From: Tachypleus tridentatus
Lineage: Eukaryota; Arthropoda; Merostomata; Xiphosura; Limulidae
Assembly: GCF_004210375.1 (NCBI RefSeq)
Contig: NC_134831.1
Coordinates: 558,001-622,000 of the forward strand
Direction: 5' to 3'
Length of the DNA stretch: 64,000 nt
Shown here: positions 22,846 to 34,020 of the stretch, piece by piece
Position numbering within the stretch: the first letter of the stretch is position 1
Layout of the letters: each line of letters begins with the position of its first letter
The notes under the pieces: model-generated
The model's database searches: none
What the model saw: only the letters and a program-made list of their open reading frames with translations
What the model was told of the DNA's origin: nothing
Made by a program: the position numbers and the translations under genes

Positions 22846-23121
22846 GTCCGGCATGGCCTGGTGGTTAAGACACTCGACTCGTAATCCGAGGGTCGCGGGT
22901 TCGAATTCTCTTCACACCAAACATGCTCACCCTTTCAGCCTTGGGGCGTTATAATGTGATGGTCAATCCCGCTATTCGTTGGTAAAAGAGTAGCCCAAGA
23001 GTAGGCGGTGGGTGGTGATGACTAGCTGCCTTCCCTGTAGCCTTACACTGCTTAATTAGGGACGGTTAGCGCAGATAGCCCTCGTGTAGCTTTGCGCGAA
23101 TTTCAGAAACAAACAAACAAA
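22846..23121 (+). repeat. tRNA-headed SINE (family 1), full length
   Basis: Well preserved, with head 'tccggcatggcctggtggtt', B box 'gggttcgaattctc', and tail 'agaaacaaacaaacaaaa'. Confidence 0.93.
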
Positions 23122-23515
23122 ATACCCAAACCTACTGATCCAATAGTAATCAAGGTTTTTCTTACCAACCCAATACTGACCAAGGTTTGTAGATTGCTAA
23201 TGAATGGTTATTGTTTTGAACATATCTCGTATAAGTAAATACCAAGAATTACTAAACATTTTGCATAATTTTGTTTACACGTCGACAAACGTTGAACAGA
23301 TAGCACTACTTATCAAAAGAACGAGTTTTAATGGCATCAATTTCTTTCCTTTTGTCTATTTTTTAAAGTAACCGATGTTTACTAGAAATGTCGTCAAAAT
23401 ATGGTTGCTAATTATTTGTTTGTTCTCCCCAAAAAAATATTTTGATCGTTTTATTCACTCCCCGTAAAAAATGAAATGGGACCGGAATAAATGTTCTGTT
23501 CTGTTTATTTAAAAG

Positions 23516-23631
23516 ATAGTAAACGGCTTGCTGATACGGCCTGACTGGAACAAAGCCATACACATTCCAATAGGAATCGTCCCTGGCGGTTCTGGTAATG
23601 CACTCGCTACAAGTCTTTGTGAAGCGCAGAG
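23516..23631 (+). CDS. Sphk: Sphingosine kinase, exon 4 (PGGSGNAL motif)
   Basis: Encodes residues 245-282 plus two bases of 283. Acceptor 'tttatttaaaag', donor 'cagag|gtatgt'. The product IVNGLLIRPDWNKAIHIPIG continues IVPGGSGNALATSL. VNGL follows directly from SGDGLLYE of exon 3. PGGSGNAL (267-274) matches the second conserved glycine-rich block of sphingosine kinases (PAGSGNAL in vertebrates). Confidence 0.95.
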
Positions 23632-23659
23632 GTATGTCATTTAGTGTAAAGTTTGAGTT

Positions 23660-24335
23660 CTTAAACATAAAACCTTTAAACTAAGACTTAACGGCTTAAA
23701 TATTGCAAATAAGACTTAACACCTTATACTTCTGAAACTAAGACTTTACACTGTATGCCTATGAAATCAAGGCTTTACAGCTCAAACATTTAAAACCAAA
23801 ACTTTACACCCCATACTTATGAAACCTAGGCTTTACACCTCATATTTATGACGCGATGACTTAACACCTCATACTTCTGAAACCAAAACTTTGCACCCTA
23901 TAACTATGAAACCAAGGTTTTACACTTTAAACGTTGAAACAAGCTTTATACATTAAGCTTAGCTTTTCTGAAACCGAGACTGAAACCTGAATATACTAAA
24001 GTTAAAACTTTATATCCTAAGTTTTTAAAATCACTAAAATATCTGAGCTCACATCCCAAATAATTAAAACGAATAGTTTACTTCCAAATCCATTGAAATG
24101 AAGTATTCAGTTATAAATTCTCTGAATGTGTCCTTTTAATTCTACATTAATGACGAACTATTTTTTAAAACCTAAACCTTTTCAACCGAGAATTTGAACC
24201 TAAGTCCTCTAAAACCAAATTTAAAACTGCATCTTCATAAAACATGAACCTTATAAACCGAGACTTTAAAGATTAGTGATTTGAATCCAAATTATTTAAA
24301 TATTTTGGAATTAGGAATTTATAACTCAAATCTTT
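23660..24335. repeat. Degenerate minisatellite, roughly 30-bp unit
   Basis: Repeated 'actaagacttaacacc', 'accaaggctttacacctcat' and 'gaaaccaaaactttacaccc' themes. Copies are strongly diverged and unit boundaries are uncertain. Confidence 0.6.
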
Positions 24336-24546
24336 TAAACCGGGGCTACTATCAAAACTTATAAAAGTTTGATTCGGGATTTAAAAACAAAAATAGAGAA
24401 TACATTATGCACTATCATAAAGTTCTTTTAGAGTGTGGAAAGTAACAGACATTGAAGTTATTGTCAATTAGAGGGTATAAAATTAGAACATGTATTTCAA
24501 ATACAAATATGGCATAAATATAGCCTAGAAAAAACAAAGAAGAAAA

Positions 24547-24862
24547 GTGATAAAAACTTTTAACAAAGTGAGGTCCTTTAGCTATTGTCTTCTGAAGAAT
24601 GATAACAACTTTTAACAAAGTGAGGTCTTCAGCTATTGTCTTCTGGAGAAGGATAAAATTTTTAACAAAGTGAGGTTCTTTACTTAGCTGTTGTCTTCTG
24701 GAGAACGATAAAAACTTTTAACAAAGTGAGGTCCTTTAACTATTGTCTTCTGGAGAATGATAAAAACTTTTAACAAAATGAGGTCCTTCAGCTATTGTTT
24801 TCTGAAGAATGATAAAAACTTTTATCAAAGTGAGTTCCTTCAGCTATTGTCTTCTGGGGAAT
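24547..24862. repeat. Minisatellite, about 52-bp unit, 6 copies
   Basis: The unit is 'gataaaaacttttaacaaag' followed by 'tgaggtccttcagctattgtcttctggagaat'. Copies are similar, with small indels. Confidence 0.9.
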
Positions 24863-24864
24863 TA

Positions 24865-25138
24865 TTCAGAAACCGTAAGGTGTCAGTCGTTCATACAGAA
24901 CCAGTACGCATGTACAGTGAAAGGTCTGGTCTGTAGTGTGTTTATTTTTCTAGGAGCATCATTACAAATATAAATTGAATATTATAGGCTAGTAATACAG
25001 TTCACTGAAGAGAAATCTAGTTAGATTCGATCACTAAGTATGACATCCTGGTCTTCCTACGGCAATCTTTAGAATGTTCGACAACTAGCGAGATAAGAAA
25101 AACAAAAAGGTTTGGAATGATACACTTCTAGCCCACAT
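24865..25138. other. Intron 4 sequence before the hAT element
   Basis: No feature recognised. Confidence 0.4.
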
Positions 25139-25331
25139 CAGGGGCGAAGCCAAGGGGTGGTTTTGGGGGTTAACCCCCCATGGATCAAAAATTTTTAGAC
25201 AAGTTCAGTTGCCACCTGTGATTGCATGGCAGATAATTTCACACACAACAAATGGTCAAATGCAAATTTCTGATTGAACACTCTTTTAATACAGCAAGTT
25301 TTGTCAGAACTGGAGAAATACAATCGAATAT

Positions 25332-27957
25332 CTATGAAAGGCTCAAACGCCTGTTCGTTCTTGCCAGGACATCTGCAACACAGTTTGGTTCAAGTTTAAT
25401 ATCACGGTGAATGCATAATGAGGCCAAACCATTCAATCGATCTTCAGTAGTGGTATTTCTCAAATACGTTTTGAGTCTTCTGAGAGTTGAAAACGAACGT
25501 TCCACTAAGCTCGTTGACACAGGCAGCGTGGCAAATACTTTCAACAGTCCAGAAATGACTGGGAACATTTCTGCATTGCACATTGCATATGCATCTATGA
25601 TATTTTTGGTCTGTTGTTCGTAAGTGATTTGTACCAAACCCTAAGTTCACCTACTGCAGCTAGTGAAGTGCTGTCAATGTCAGCCTTGTATATATTGACC
25701 AACTCTTTAATTTGGTCACATTGTTGTGCTGTAGGTTCTGACCGTTTTCTGGTAGATCCTGATGGTAGTAGACACATGAAGTTTGTAAGGAGAGTTTTGT
25801 GACTGGACAGACGGTTACATATTTGTGAAAGAAAGTGACCAACAAATGGTTCAAATACAACAATATGAAAGTACTCCTCAGGGCTAGTGGTTTGTGGGTT
25901 AGCACGGTACATCTGTCTTTTAGCCTGCCTTGGCATTATGATGTCAATTTGGAGCTCACTACACAGAGTTTGAGCCTCACAGAAAATGTTGTTAAATTCA
26001 TTCACAGTATTATTTCTGAGTGAACGGATTAAATCTTCCACTATTTCTGCGTGATGCATCGCAGCACCTAAATCAATGTTTTGTTGCTGCAATAAGTTAC
26101 ACAGAGGTAAACTAAAGGAAAACAATTTAGCAATGGTAAGTAGAGTGATGATGAATTCTGGGTGTGTCATAGAACACAACAATTGATTGGACTGCGTGGC
26201 AGAATCTCTGTCTTGCCAACCTGATATAGTCTCAAGGGCATCTGCAACTGCATGGATTAATTCTAGAAAGACAATGACTGAGTCATGCCTCTCAATTCAC
26301 CGGGTGGGGCAGAAACCTTTCAAACTTTTTTTTTCGATTCAGGTGCTTTATTTTCCACCGAAAGAGCAAACACATGCTTTCGTTTTGGGTGTATTGAGAA
26401 AGTTTTCAATGCTAGAAATTACTTCCATGTAAGTTCGCACAGGAGCTTCTTTACAAGCATCAGAAATTGCCAAGTTAAGGGAATGGGCACTGCAGTGTAC
26501 ATAGGGTGCAAATGGGGATTTATCAGTTATGTGTCTCTGGACACCATTGAATTTCCCACTCATAGAGGTAGCACTATCGTACTCTTGTCCTTGCAGGTAA
26601 GCCATGTCAATACCATATTTTGTCAGATTGATTATGATAACATCAGCCAAGTTTCTGCCTGTCACATCATAAGCAGGTGTAAATTGCAAAAAATCTTCTC
26701 TCATTGTAACAGAGTTGTCATTGGCATGCAAATATCTAACACACAGCGAACACTGTTCAATGCCTGAAGTATCTGTTGTTTCGTGAGTTAATATTGAGAA
26801 ACACTTTGCAGCATTAACTCTGTTGACCAAAGCATCAAGAACATGAGTATTACAGGCATTGATGATTTCATTTTGAATTTAAGGACTCAGAAACATAGCA
26901 TTCCTCTTTGTACTCTTAAGGCTTGCTGAGAGCTTGACATCACCCTTTGCCCTGTAACACAAAATTGCCCAAAAATTCCCATCATTATTAATGGGCTTTT
27001 CATCACTTTCACCAACAAACATTTGACTAGAATTATATTTTCCCCTCAAATCTAAATCCTTTCTCCTACACAGCAATACAGTATCAATAATAAGAATTAA
27101 ATATTGCGAGTTCTGTTCAATTTCTTGCTTGTAAGTTGCATGAAGCTGCAAATGCACAGATGAACTTGTGTTTACGACCTGTAGAAAATTGTTAGCTTTT
27201 TCTTTGCTGTTTTGGTGGTACTGTTTCAATTCATGTGCCTTGAAGCCTTCAACAGCCTTCTTACAGTTTGTGTATGGAAATTTCACTAGTTGTCCCAATT
27301 TCTGGCTTTCAACACCAGCACCATCAGAAGAAAAAAGACAGCAGTGCATGCAGAAAGCACCCTTTGCATGTTGACTGTAGAGTAACCATCTCCACTGTGA
27401 AAGCTAACGATGCTGAAAATGCAGCTTTCTTGGACCACACTGGGGGAAAACATAATCACTCCCTGGTTTCCAGACATTCTCAAGGAGGCATTTTTTGGTT
27501 TCAGCGTTTATCTAAAAGAGACAGAAAGACTTAGTTATAATTAAGTTATTTTACACATAGGAAAGTTTGTTATGAGAGTACAATAACCTCGAAGAGAAAG
27601 GCTAAGAGCTGTACTTCACAGAGCAGGCCTAACATCCTGTGGCTGTAGGCCAACAATCACTAGCAGCAATGAATATTCAGTCTAAAACTCATCAGAGTGT
27701 TTGCATGATTTTTAACAAAAAATTGATATAATGAGGAGTTGACTTACCTGTTTACCAATGCTGACATCATCAGAAATGTAATTTCCAATGTCACAGACTG
27801 GACCTGAGGTGGTAGTGGCAGCACTGGTAGAAGGCCACAGTAATGACTCTGACAATTCTGATTAAACCTGATTGGCTGCAGCAGATTGATCAGGTTCAGC
27901 CTCATGAATGGGTATAGAGAACCCATGCAGTGTCTTTTGCTTTTTCAGGCTTGACAT
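25332..27957 (-). pseudogene. hAT transposase (TTF-type zinc finger, DUF4371-like, C-terminal dimerisation)
   Basis: From 27957 the - strand reads MSSLKKQKTLHGFSIPIHEA and continues to an in-frame stop near 27869, then to a donor 'cag|gtaagt' at 27748. An exon from about 27514 (acceptor 'ctgtctcttttag') gives KCLLENVWKPGSDYVFPQCG, then a stop. A TTF-like finger segment follows (QHAKGAFCMHCCLFSSDGAG), then KLGQLVKFPYTNCKKAVEGF. The block at 26348-26830 (TDTSGIEQCSLCVRYL, GQEYDSATSMSGKFNGVQRH, CSAHSLNLAISDAC) is the RNase-H-like core. 25595-26182 is the helical insertion. 25332-25637 ends with LPVSTSLVERSFSTLRRLKT, the hAT dimerisation motif. Stops and frame changes separate the pieces, so it is inactive. 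The type is the zinc-finger MYM1-like hAT group. Confidence 0.88.
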
Positions 27958-28006
27958 AGTGAATGATTGTTTATCGCAATTTCTGTTTGTCAACGTCACA
28001 TTCACA

Positions 28007-28061
28007 GTACCATTGGCGCCATCTATAGTGAATGATTCACTATAGATTGCGCCAATGGTAC
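28007..28061. repeat. 55-bp palindrome upstream of the hAT transposase
   Basis: Two 27-bp arms meet at a single central base (28034). The left arm starts 'gtaccattggcgccatctat' and the right arm ends 'tagattgcgccaatggtac'. Only one arm position mismatches. It lies about 50 bp upstream of the transposase start codon. Confidence 0.9.
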
Positions 28062-28069
28062 AAGGTTAG

Positions 28070-28825
28070 TGCCATGGTGTTGCCAGCCTGCCACGGTGCC
28101 AACTACTGTTTATTTGTGAAGTTAATTCTTGAAATCCAGGGAATCTCAACATACACTGTCCATGATATTTGAAAACAGATTATAGACATATATTTTGCAC
28201 TCTCCTGAGTGACTCTACATTTCATATGTTGATGACAGGACTGTAGGCCTACTTTGCTGGGTGTGATAACTTTAAATTATATGTTATATATTAATATATT
28301 GGCCTGTATATTTATTTATGATAAAAAATAAGACAAACACCTCAGTGTGCCATTCTGAAATTTGCCAAAAATAATGCATAATTCAGGCTTTTCTTTTATG
28401 TTTTTATTTAAAAATTTCCGATCCTATTACAGAGTTAAAACTTTTGTATTTTGTGAGGAAATCTTATGATTACTTAAGAGTCTTAACAGTGGTAACATAT
28501 TAATGATTTCGGAAAGAAAAGATTGCTTTACGGAATATTCCTGATATACTTGGTTACAATAAAAGAAAAGGGGGAAAAAAAAGTATAGCTATATAAGTAT
28601 TTCCCTTTTTTTAAAAAAAGCTGTACTAACTTAAGCTAAACGTGACTTAATGTTTATTGTGACAATCTGTGAATACAAGTTTTCATAAAGTTGCTGAAAA
28701 AAAATACTTTCTCACTTTGGGACCGAGTGCGAGTACTTATTACGAGAGCGACTATGCGATTACAGTAGCCCAAGTGTTGGAGATGAGATGTGTTAAATAT
28801 TTGTATTTTTTCTACTTTATCAGTT
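28070..28825. other. Intron 4 sequence without clear features
   Basis: Beyond the hAT remnant, AT-rich and without recognisable repeats. The missing right end of the hAT element should lie here if it exists. Confidence 0.35.
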
Positions 28826-29100
28826 GGGCCCGGCATGGCCAGGTGGGTTAAGATGCTTGACTCGTAATCTGAGGGACGTGGAATCGAATCCCCGTCACAC
28901 CAAATATGCTAGTCCTTTTAGTCGTGGGGGCGTTATAATGTTACGATCAATCCCATTATTCCTTGGTAAAAGAGTAGCCCAAGAGATAGCGGTGGGTAGT
29001 GATGACTAGCTGCCTTCCCTCTAGTCTTACACTGCTAAATTAGGGTCAGCTAGCGCAGATAGCCCTCGAGTAGCTTTGCGCGAAATTTAAAAAAAAAAAC
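28826..29100 (+). repeat. tRNA-headed SINE (family 1), full length
   Basis: 'gggcccggcatggccaggtg' through an A-rich tail ending 29100. Confidence 0.92.
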
Positions 29101-29207
29101 AATCAAATTTTATCAGTTCAAAATTAAGGACAGCTAACTTTTCGTGACTATCCAAAATAAGAAGGAGTTATAAACACATTGTATTCCCTAATTGATAAGA
29201 ATTAATT

Positions 29208-29300
29208 GACGGACTTACATTGCTAAAATCCGTGGTCCGATTCCCACGGTTGACAAAGCGCAGTTAACTCATTTTATAGTTATGTGATAAAACAAAAGCA
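29208..29300 (+). repeat. Family-2 SINE, 5' truncated
   Basis: 'acggacttacattgctaaaa' followed by 'tggtccgattcccacggttg'. Confidence 0.7.
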
Positions 29301-29438
29301 ATAAATAAACAACAATAAACCATTGTGTGAACGCTTATATAAACTTTCGCCACTGGGACAAAAATTATGAAAAAATACAGAATTTTGCATATTATATTTA
29401 TATTAGCAATTGTAAATACATGTAATTGTTTTAATTTG

Positions 29439-29541
29439 TTTATAGTTAAGCACAAAGCTATCCAATAAGCAGTCTTTGTACTGTCAGCCACAGGTATCGA
29501 AACCAGATTTATAGCGTTACAAGTGTACATACATACCGCTG
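29439..29541 (-). repeat. Family-2 SINE
   Basis: 'agttaagcacaaagctatcc' and 'aggtatcgaaaccagattta' match the reverse complement of family 2. Confidence 0.75.
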
Positions 29542-29544
29542 TTA

Positions 29545-30151
29545 CTTTTAGCTGTCATGTAATAAATAGAAGTAATCCAAAGTTATATTAACCCTGAGAA
29601 AGTTGATCGTATAGTGACTATACGAATTAGTGACTTTTTTTGGTCTCGACGATAGAAAATAAACAGAATGAAATTTATCTTTCAACGACAATTTAGTATT
29701 AGAACTTTCGAGCAGCAGATTTTTGCCCATCGATTCACTTTTAAAGAAATCTTCTTTTAAATTTTGTAAATATTTTGATAAAAGTCCATTACATTTCGCA
29801 ATTTAGTTTCATAAGGAACACACGGTTTCAGTGCTAAGCTAGTCAATACACACTAGGGTAATGTCAGAAAGTCATGTTAACCCTAATGCTGTGCATGCAA
29901 GGTTTGAAGGTTCATGTTTGTATGAAATTAAAATAATGTGAATACAGTCAAACTGGAATTCCTTTTTGAAGCTCAAGTGATTAATAAAAGCGATAATCTA
30001 CATTGGTGCAATATTATGTGTATAGTTTTTCTCCATATTTCATGCCGCCATTTAAAAATATTTTTATTTGCTGTTTTTCGTACGAATCAACATCGCCCCA
30101 CTTGTATATACTGTATATGTGTGATTTTAACACTTTTTATGTTTCCATTAG
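29545..30151. other. Intron 4, 3' part
   Basis: AT-rich. Open frames that overlap exon 5 begin here but are intronic before the acceptor at 30151. Confidence 0.4.
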
Positions 30152-30372
30152 CGAGTCAATTGGAACTGACACTGTTACACCGTCGGTATTGAATATTATA
30201 AGTAGAAGGACCCAGCCCAAAAACCTCATCCTGCTTCAGACTCTTGACGATGCTGTGTGTTCTCTGTCTTCTGTGGAATGGGGACTCCTTGCTGACGTCA
30301 TTATAGACGCCGAGTTTCTTCGGTGCTTCGGAGAGATTCGGTACGGCATCACAGGAACGTTCAAATCTCTTG
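30152..30372 (+). CDS. Sphk: Sphingosine kinase, exon 5 (substrate-binding Asp)
   Basis: Encodes residues 283-356 plus one base of 357. Acceptor 'tttatgtttccattag', donor 'cttg|gtaaat'. The product has PKNLILLQTLDDAVCSLSSV, EWGLLADVIIDAEFLRCFGE and IRYGITGTF, corresponding to the conserved segments reading LSLAWGFIADVDLESE and GEMRFTLGT in vertebrate SPHK1. D331 in WGLLADV aligns with the sphingosine-contacting Asp-178 of human SPHK1 (family knowledge). The alternative + frame that starts at 30003 is intronic. Confidence 0.94.
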
Positions 30373-30640
30373 GTAAATACACGCAATGACTCTGTATTAT
30401 ACTGTTCGAAGGAAAGGTAAAGGTAATTACATCTTTATCTTAAGAAGACTGTAAATCTTACATTTTTATGTGTTTCACGTGACTTAAGTGACGTCAGTAA
30501 ATGTGCTATTTCTGATGCTATCCAGAGTTGGAAGACATTTAAGGTTTGTAACGTTGGATAGACAAAGATATTTTATAAGGAAATACGTTAAATATTACGA
30601 TTTTTTAACTTTTATTTTGGAGGGGTTGAAATATCCAAAC

Positions 30641-30965
30641 GACACCTTGTTAGCGCCACATCGTTTATAACAATATTCACATAGCACATCAATACTAGCA
30701 GACTGTTTCTAATAACATCTATGTGACACGTTGTTAGGGCCACACTGTTTATAACAATATTTACATGAAACATCAATAGCGGCAGCATGTATCTAATAAT
30801 ATCTATGCAACATATTGATAGAGCCAAATTGCTTATAACAATATTTACACGATACATTGGTAGTGGTAGACTGTTTATAACAATATTTACACGAAATATC
30901 AATAATGACAGACTGTTTCTAATAATATCGATACGACGTACTGATAGGTCCAGACTGTTTGTAAT
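30641..30965. repeat. Minisatellite-like tandem duplication, about 4 diverged copies
   Basis: Repeated 'gtttataacaatatttacac' and 'gactgtttctaataatatc' blocks, period about 60-85 bp. It lies in the short intron 5. Confidence 0.7.
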
Positions 30966-31523
30966 ATTTAGATTTATCATTGATGTTGACTATTTCTTTT
31001 CTTTTCTTGCTTTAGACTTGATCTTCAAAGGATTTAAAGTTTGAAAGCCAAAGTTTTTAAAATTTACAAAACATGGATAAAGTCTTGCAGCAGCCGTTCT
31101 CTCGTAATTATCTCAATTGAGATTGTTGAGTAATTTATTGTTCCCTGGAACAACATTTCTTTAGTTTTATTATTAAAATCAACTATTTTTTTATATATCA
31201 GAGTGGTTAGTGTTAATAATATATAAGAGTGACAGTCGTTATCCCCTGTTGTGGATGGTGTTGACTGGCTGCGTGCCTTTCCGATCAGTAATTTAAAACA
31301 AGGGACAGGCAGTGTGTTCGTCATAAATAGAAAAATACAAATATAAATTGTTCATTATTTTACCGTACTCTTTGGATTTAAAAACAATAATATTCAAGAT
31401 TACACAAAAGTTTAAAATTGTTTCCTTTTATTTAAATAAATAAGTAATCGATCTTCCACATTAAGATGGTAACCATAATTTTTAAACTAGTTTGCGTTAA
31501 CCTTACATATATCTTTTTTTCAG

Positions 31524-32143
31524 GGCCAAAAAAGTACAGATGTCGCTTGTCTTTCGTTCGAGCAACGAAAGAGAATCGAACTAAAATGGCGCGTGCAAGG
31601 GAGTCAATAATTGAATTTCACGACAGCCAACGTCCCTATTTTCTCTACAAAAATGATAACTGTAAGAATGTTACTGCTTGCCACGGAGACGCTCATCTTC
31701 AGTCGAGAAATTTTATGTCTTTGGATCATGGTTCATCAACTTCTTCATGGAAGGAAATAACGTCCTTTCTCCCAAAATGGAATCAACCTGTACCTGAGGA
31801 TTGGGAGACCATCGAGGGAAAGTTTTATATGATCGGGTGTTCATTTGTGAGCCGGGTGTCTACCTATACGTCACTTGCACCAGATGCTAAATTTGATGAC
31901 GACACCATTTGGTTAACATTGTTACAAGAGCATGTACCTCGTGTATGCGTTCCTTACCTTTTAATTGCTATGAGACAAGGCAAACATGTGAATTCCTCCT
32001 TCGTGGACACCATCCCAGTTTTGGCGTTTCGGCTAGAACCGTTTGACAGTAGAAGTGACTTTGCTGTTGATGGAGATTACATGAAATGTCAACCTTTGCA
32101 GGGGGAAATCCTTCCATTTACGATTAATGTTATGTCGAGGTAA
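31524..32143 (+). CDS. Sphk: Sphingosine kinase, exon 6 (C-terminal domain, with in-exon stop)
   Basis: Encodes residues 357-562. Acceptor 'atatctttttttcag'. The product begins GPKKYRCRLSFV and then has a variable Ser- and charge-rich insert of about 90 residues. It continues WETIEGKFYMIGCSFVSRVS, APDAKFDDDTIWLTL, DTIPVLAFRLEP and FAVDGDYMKCQPLQGEILPF. These are the C4 and C5 blocks; D539 in AVDG aligns with Asp-341 of human SPHK1. If unspliced, translation ends R-stop at 32143, close to where vertebrate homologues end. A possible polyadenylation signal AATAAA lies at 32768. The end 'tcgag|gtaaat' also works as a donor, which would trim the exon to 32139. Confidence 0.93.
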
Positions 32144-33373
32144 ATAGGTATTGAATCACTATTATTGGATCAATTTACATGAGCAGAAGTGTTAATTCAT
32201 TTAAAAAACTAAGCCCCCGTAGCTTAAAACCAGAACTGGTACTTAGGGTTTGAAATGAAGTAACACGCACGAACTATTTCGGTTTTTCTGTTTAGATAGC
32301 CATGAAGATTAAGAAAACAACTGTAAGAGACTAAATGCTTGAATCCTAGTTAAATATAACCCAAAACACCCGAAGTGTGTAAAAAAAAAGTGCTGCAAAA
32401 ACAATGATTGAGCATGCGATTTAAAGGAATGAAAAACAACAACCTGACACCTCATTGTAGGTTGTGAAGGTTTATCAGTGAAACAAAATGAAAACACCCA
32501 TAGAAATTTAGTACGTTTTTTTTATTAAATGGTTTCCGTACTTTTAATGCGGAGAAGGAAAAAAAAGAAACTCAGTAAAAATTAAAGATGTTATATCTCA
32601 AGTATTTCATAATGTATTGTGTTAAAATTTGGTATATGAAGTAAAGATTGAGTAAAACGCGTCCGCTGAAAATATGTAACAGTTAAGGTTACCACAACTT
32701 GTTCGTCTTAATTTATTTCTCAAAGTAACAACTTAAAATATTTATTCAACATAAACGGTCATTAACGAATAAAAATGCAGCTTCTGTGCTGTGTCTATCA
32801 GGATATATCGAACCCTGGAGTTTAGTTTTGTAAGTCTCGGAAACTTACTTCTAACTCACTTTTTTGGGAGGGGGTATTTTCTTGCGGTTTGACTAGAATA
32901 ATACTTGGAAGGAAGTAGATTAAAGCTATAAACATAAACACGCATATATATATACACACACATCTACGTAAATAAATATATATATATATATAATTAGGCT
33001 TACATTAGTTTTGTTATATCCTACCATATCTGTATTCGATTTAGTATTTGTCAATATTATAATTTTTCGTTTCGTCACACTAGGCGAAGAATTAAATCGA
33101 ACACAATAAATCACCAATTTTGTTTTAAAATGATTAAGATCACGTTTAGAAAAAACAAACAACAACAATAGTAACTAGAAAAAATATTTTATAAAGTTTT
33201 AGTTTTAAGTGTGAAAGACAGGTTTAGAAACTTTTACTAGTGATGTTAGTTATGATTAACACAGAAAGACTGATGCATATTCGCTTGTCGCTCTTTGAAA
33301 ATAATTAAAGATTGTAAGACAGTTTTTACAAATAATTGAAAAATTCAGAATCATTTTCCGATGTAGATGATGT
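32144..33373 (+). other. 3' UTR or intron 6 of the kinase gene
   Basis: AT-rich. The AATAAA at 32768-32773 would end a transcript that uses the stop at 32143. An AT/TA microsatellite occurs near 32940-32990. No coding gene is seen. Confidence 0.4.
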
Positions 33374-33381
33374 TTGTAGCG

Positions 33382-33546
33382 CACTGGTTTTCAAACTTTT
33401 TCGGTTGCGAACCACTACAGCAGGGTAAAATACTCAGCGCACCACCTATCGATTTATCTCCGCCCACTTTCGTTTGCCACCACGAAAAGATTTATCAGTT
33501 TTGGATAAGCCTTTGAGCCACTTGGACCATAATTTGAAAACCACTG
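33382..33546. mobile_element. hAT-type MITE, 165 bp, with 8-bp target duplication
   Basis: Terminal inverted repeats 'cactggttttcaaac' (left) and 'atttgaaaaccactg' (right). It is flanked by 'ttgtagcg' (33374-33381) and 'ttgtaacg' (33547-33554), an 8-bp duplication with one mismatch as expected for hAT insertion. It has no coding capacity. Confidence 0.85.
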
Positions 33547-33900
33547 TTGTAACGAGCTGGTAACTGTAAAATAAATTCATGTAAATTATTTACAAACTAA
33601 TGCATTTGTAAGTTTTTATTAAAACTGTATTTTCATATATTTTATAATAATAAATATATTTTACTCATCTCAGTGTATATTTCCTGTATATTTTGATTCA
33701 ATATTTTGTTATTGAAAACAACGGTTGATCGGTTATAATAAAATTATACGTAAAATTTGCGAATACTGGATTATACGAAATGCATTCCCTTCTCTTTCAG
33801 CCAGTATGTACTTATTTCACTTACTTATTTTAAGCAGTTGCTACAATATGGTTGACAACAACGATTACAGTTAATTATATTAGTTTGTTCTTCTAGATTG

Positions 33901-34017
33901 GTCCCCCGCTAGTACAGCGGTATGTCTTCGGATTTACAACGCTAAAATCAGGGGTTCGTTTCCCCGCGGTGGGCTGAGCAGATAACCTGACGTGGCTTTG
34001 CTATAAGAAAAAACACA
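33901..34017 (+). repeat. Family-2 SINE, well preserved
   Basis: 'gtcccccgctagtacagcgg', 'ggggttcgtttccccgcggt', 'gtggctttgctataagaaaa'. Confidence 0.9.
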
Positions 34018-34020
34018 GTT

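Larger units (their letters stand above)
25139..28061 (-). mobile_element. hAT-family DNA transposon, decayed, antisense in intron 4
   Basis: The left end begins 'caggggcgaagccaagggg' at 25139, a plausible hAT terminal sequence. The matching right end was not found, so the right boundary here is only the outer edge of a palindrome upstream of the transposase start. The interior encodes a spliced transposase on the - strand in several broken pieces (see next entry). It sits in the fourth intron of the kinase gene in opposite orientation. Confidence 0.8.

Noticed and set aside
26187-26767. Open frames on the + strand across the hAT element
   Set aside because: They are shadows of the transposase on the opposite strand.
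30003-30389. 128-codon frame as a separate gene
   Set aside because: Its last part is exon 5 of the sphingosine kinase. The upstream part is intron before a good acceptor at 30151.
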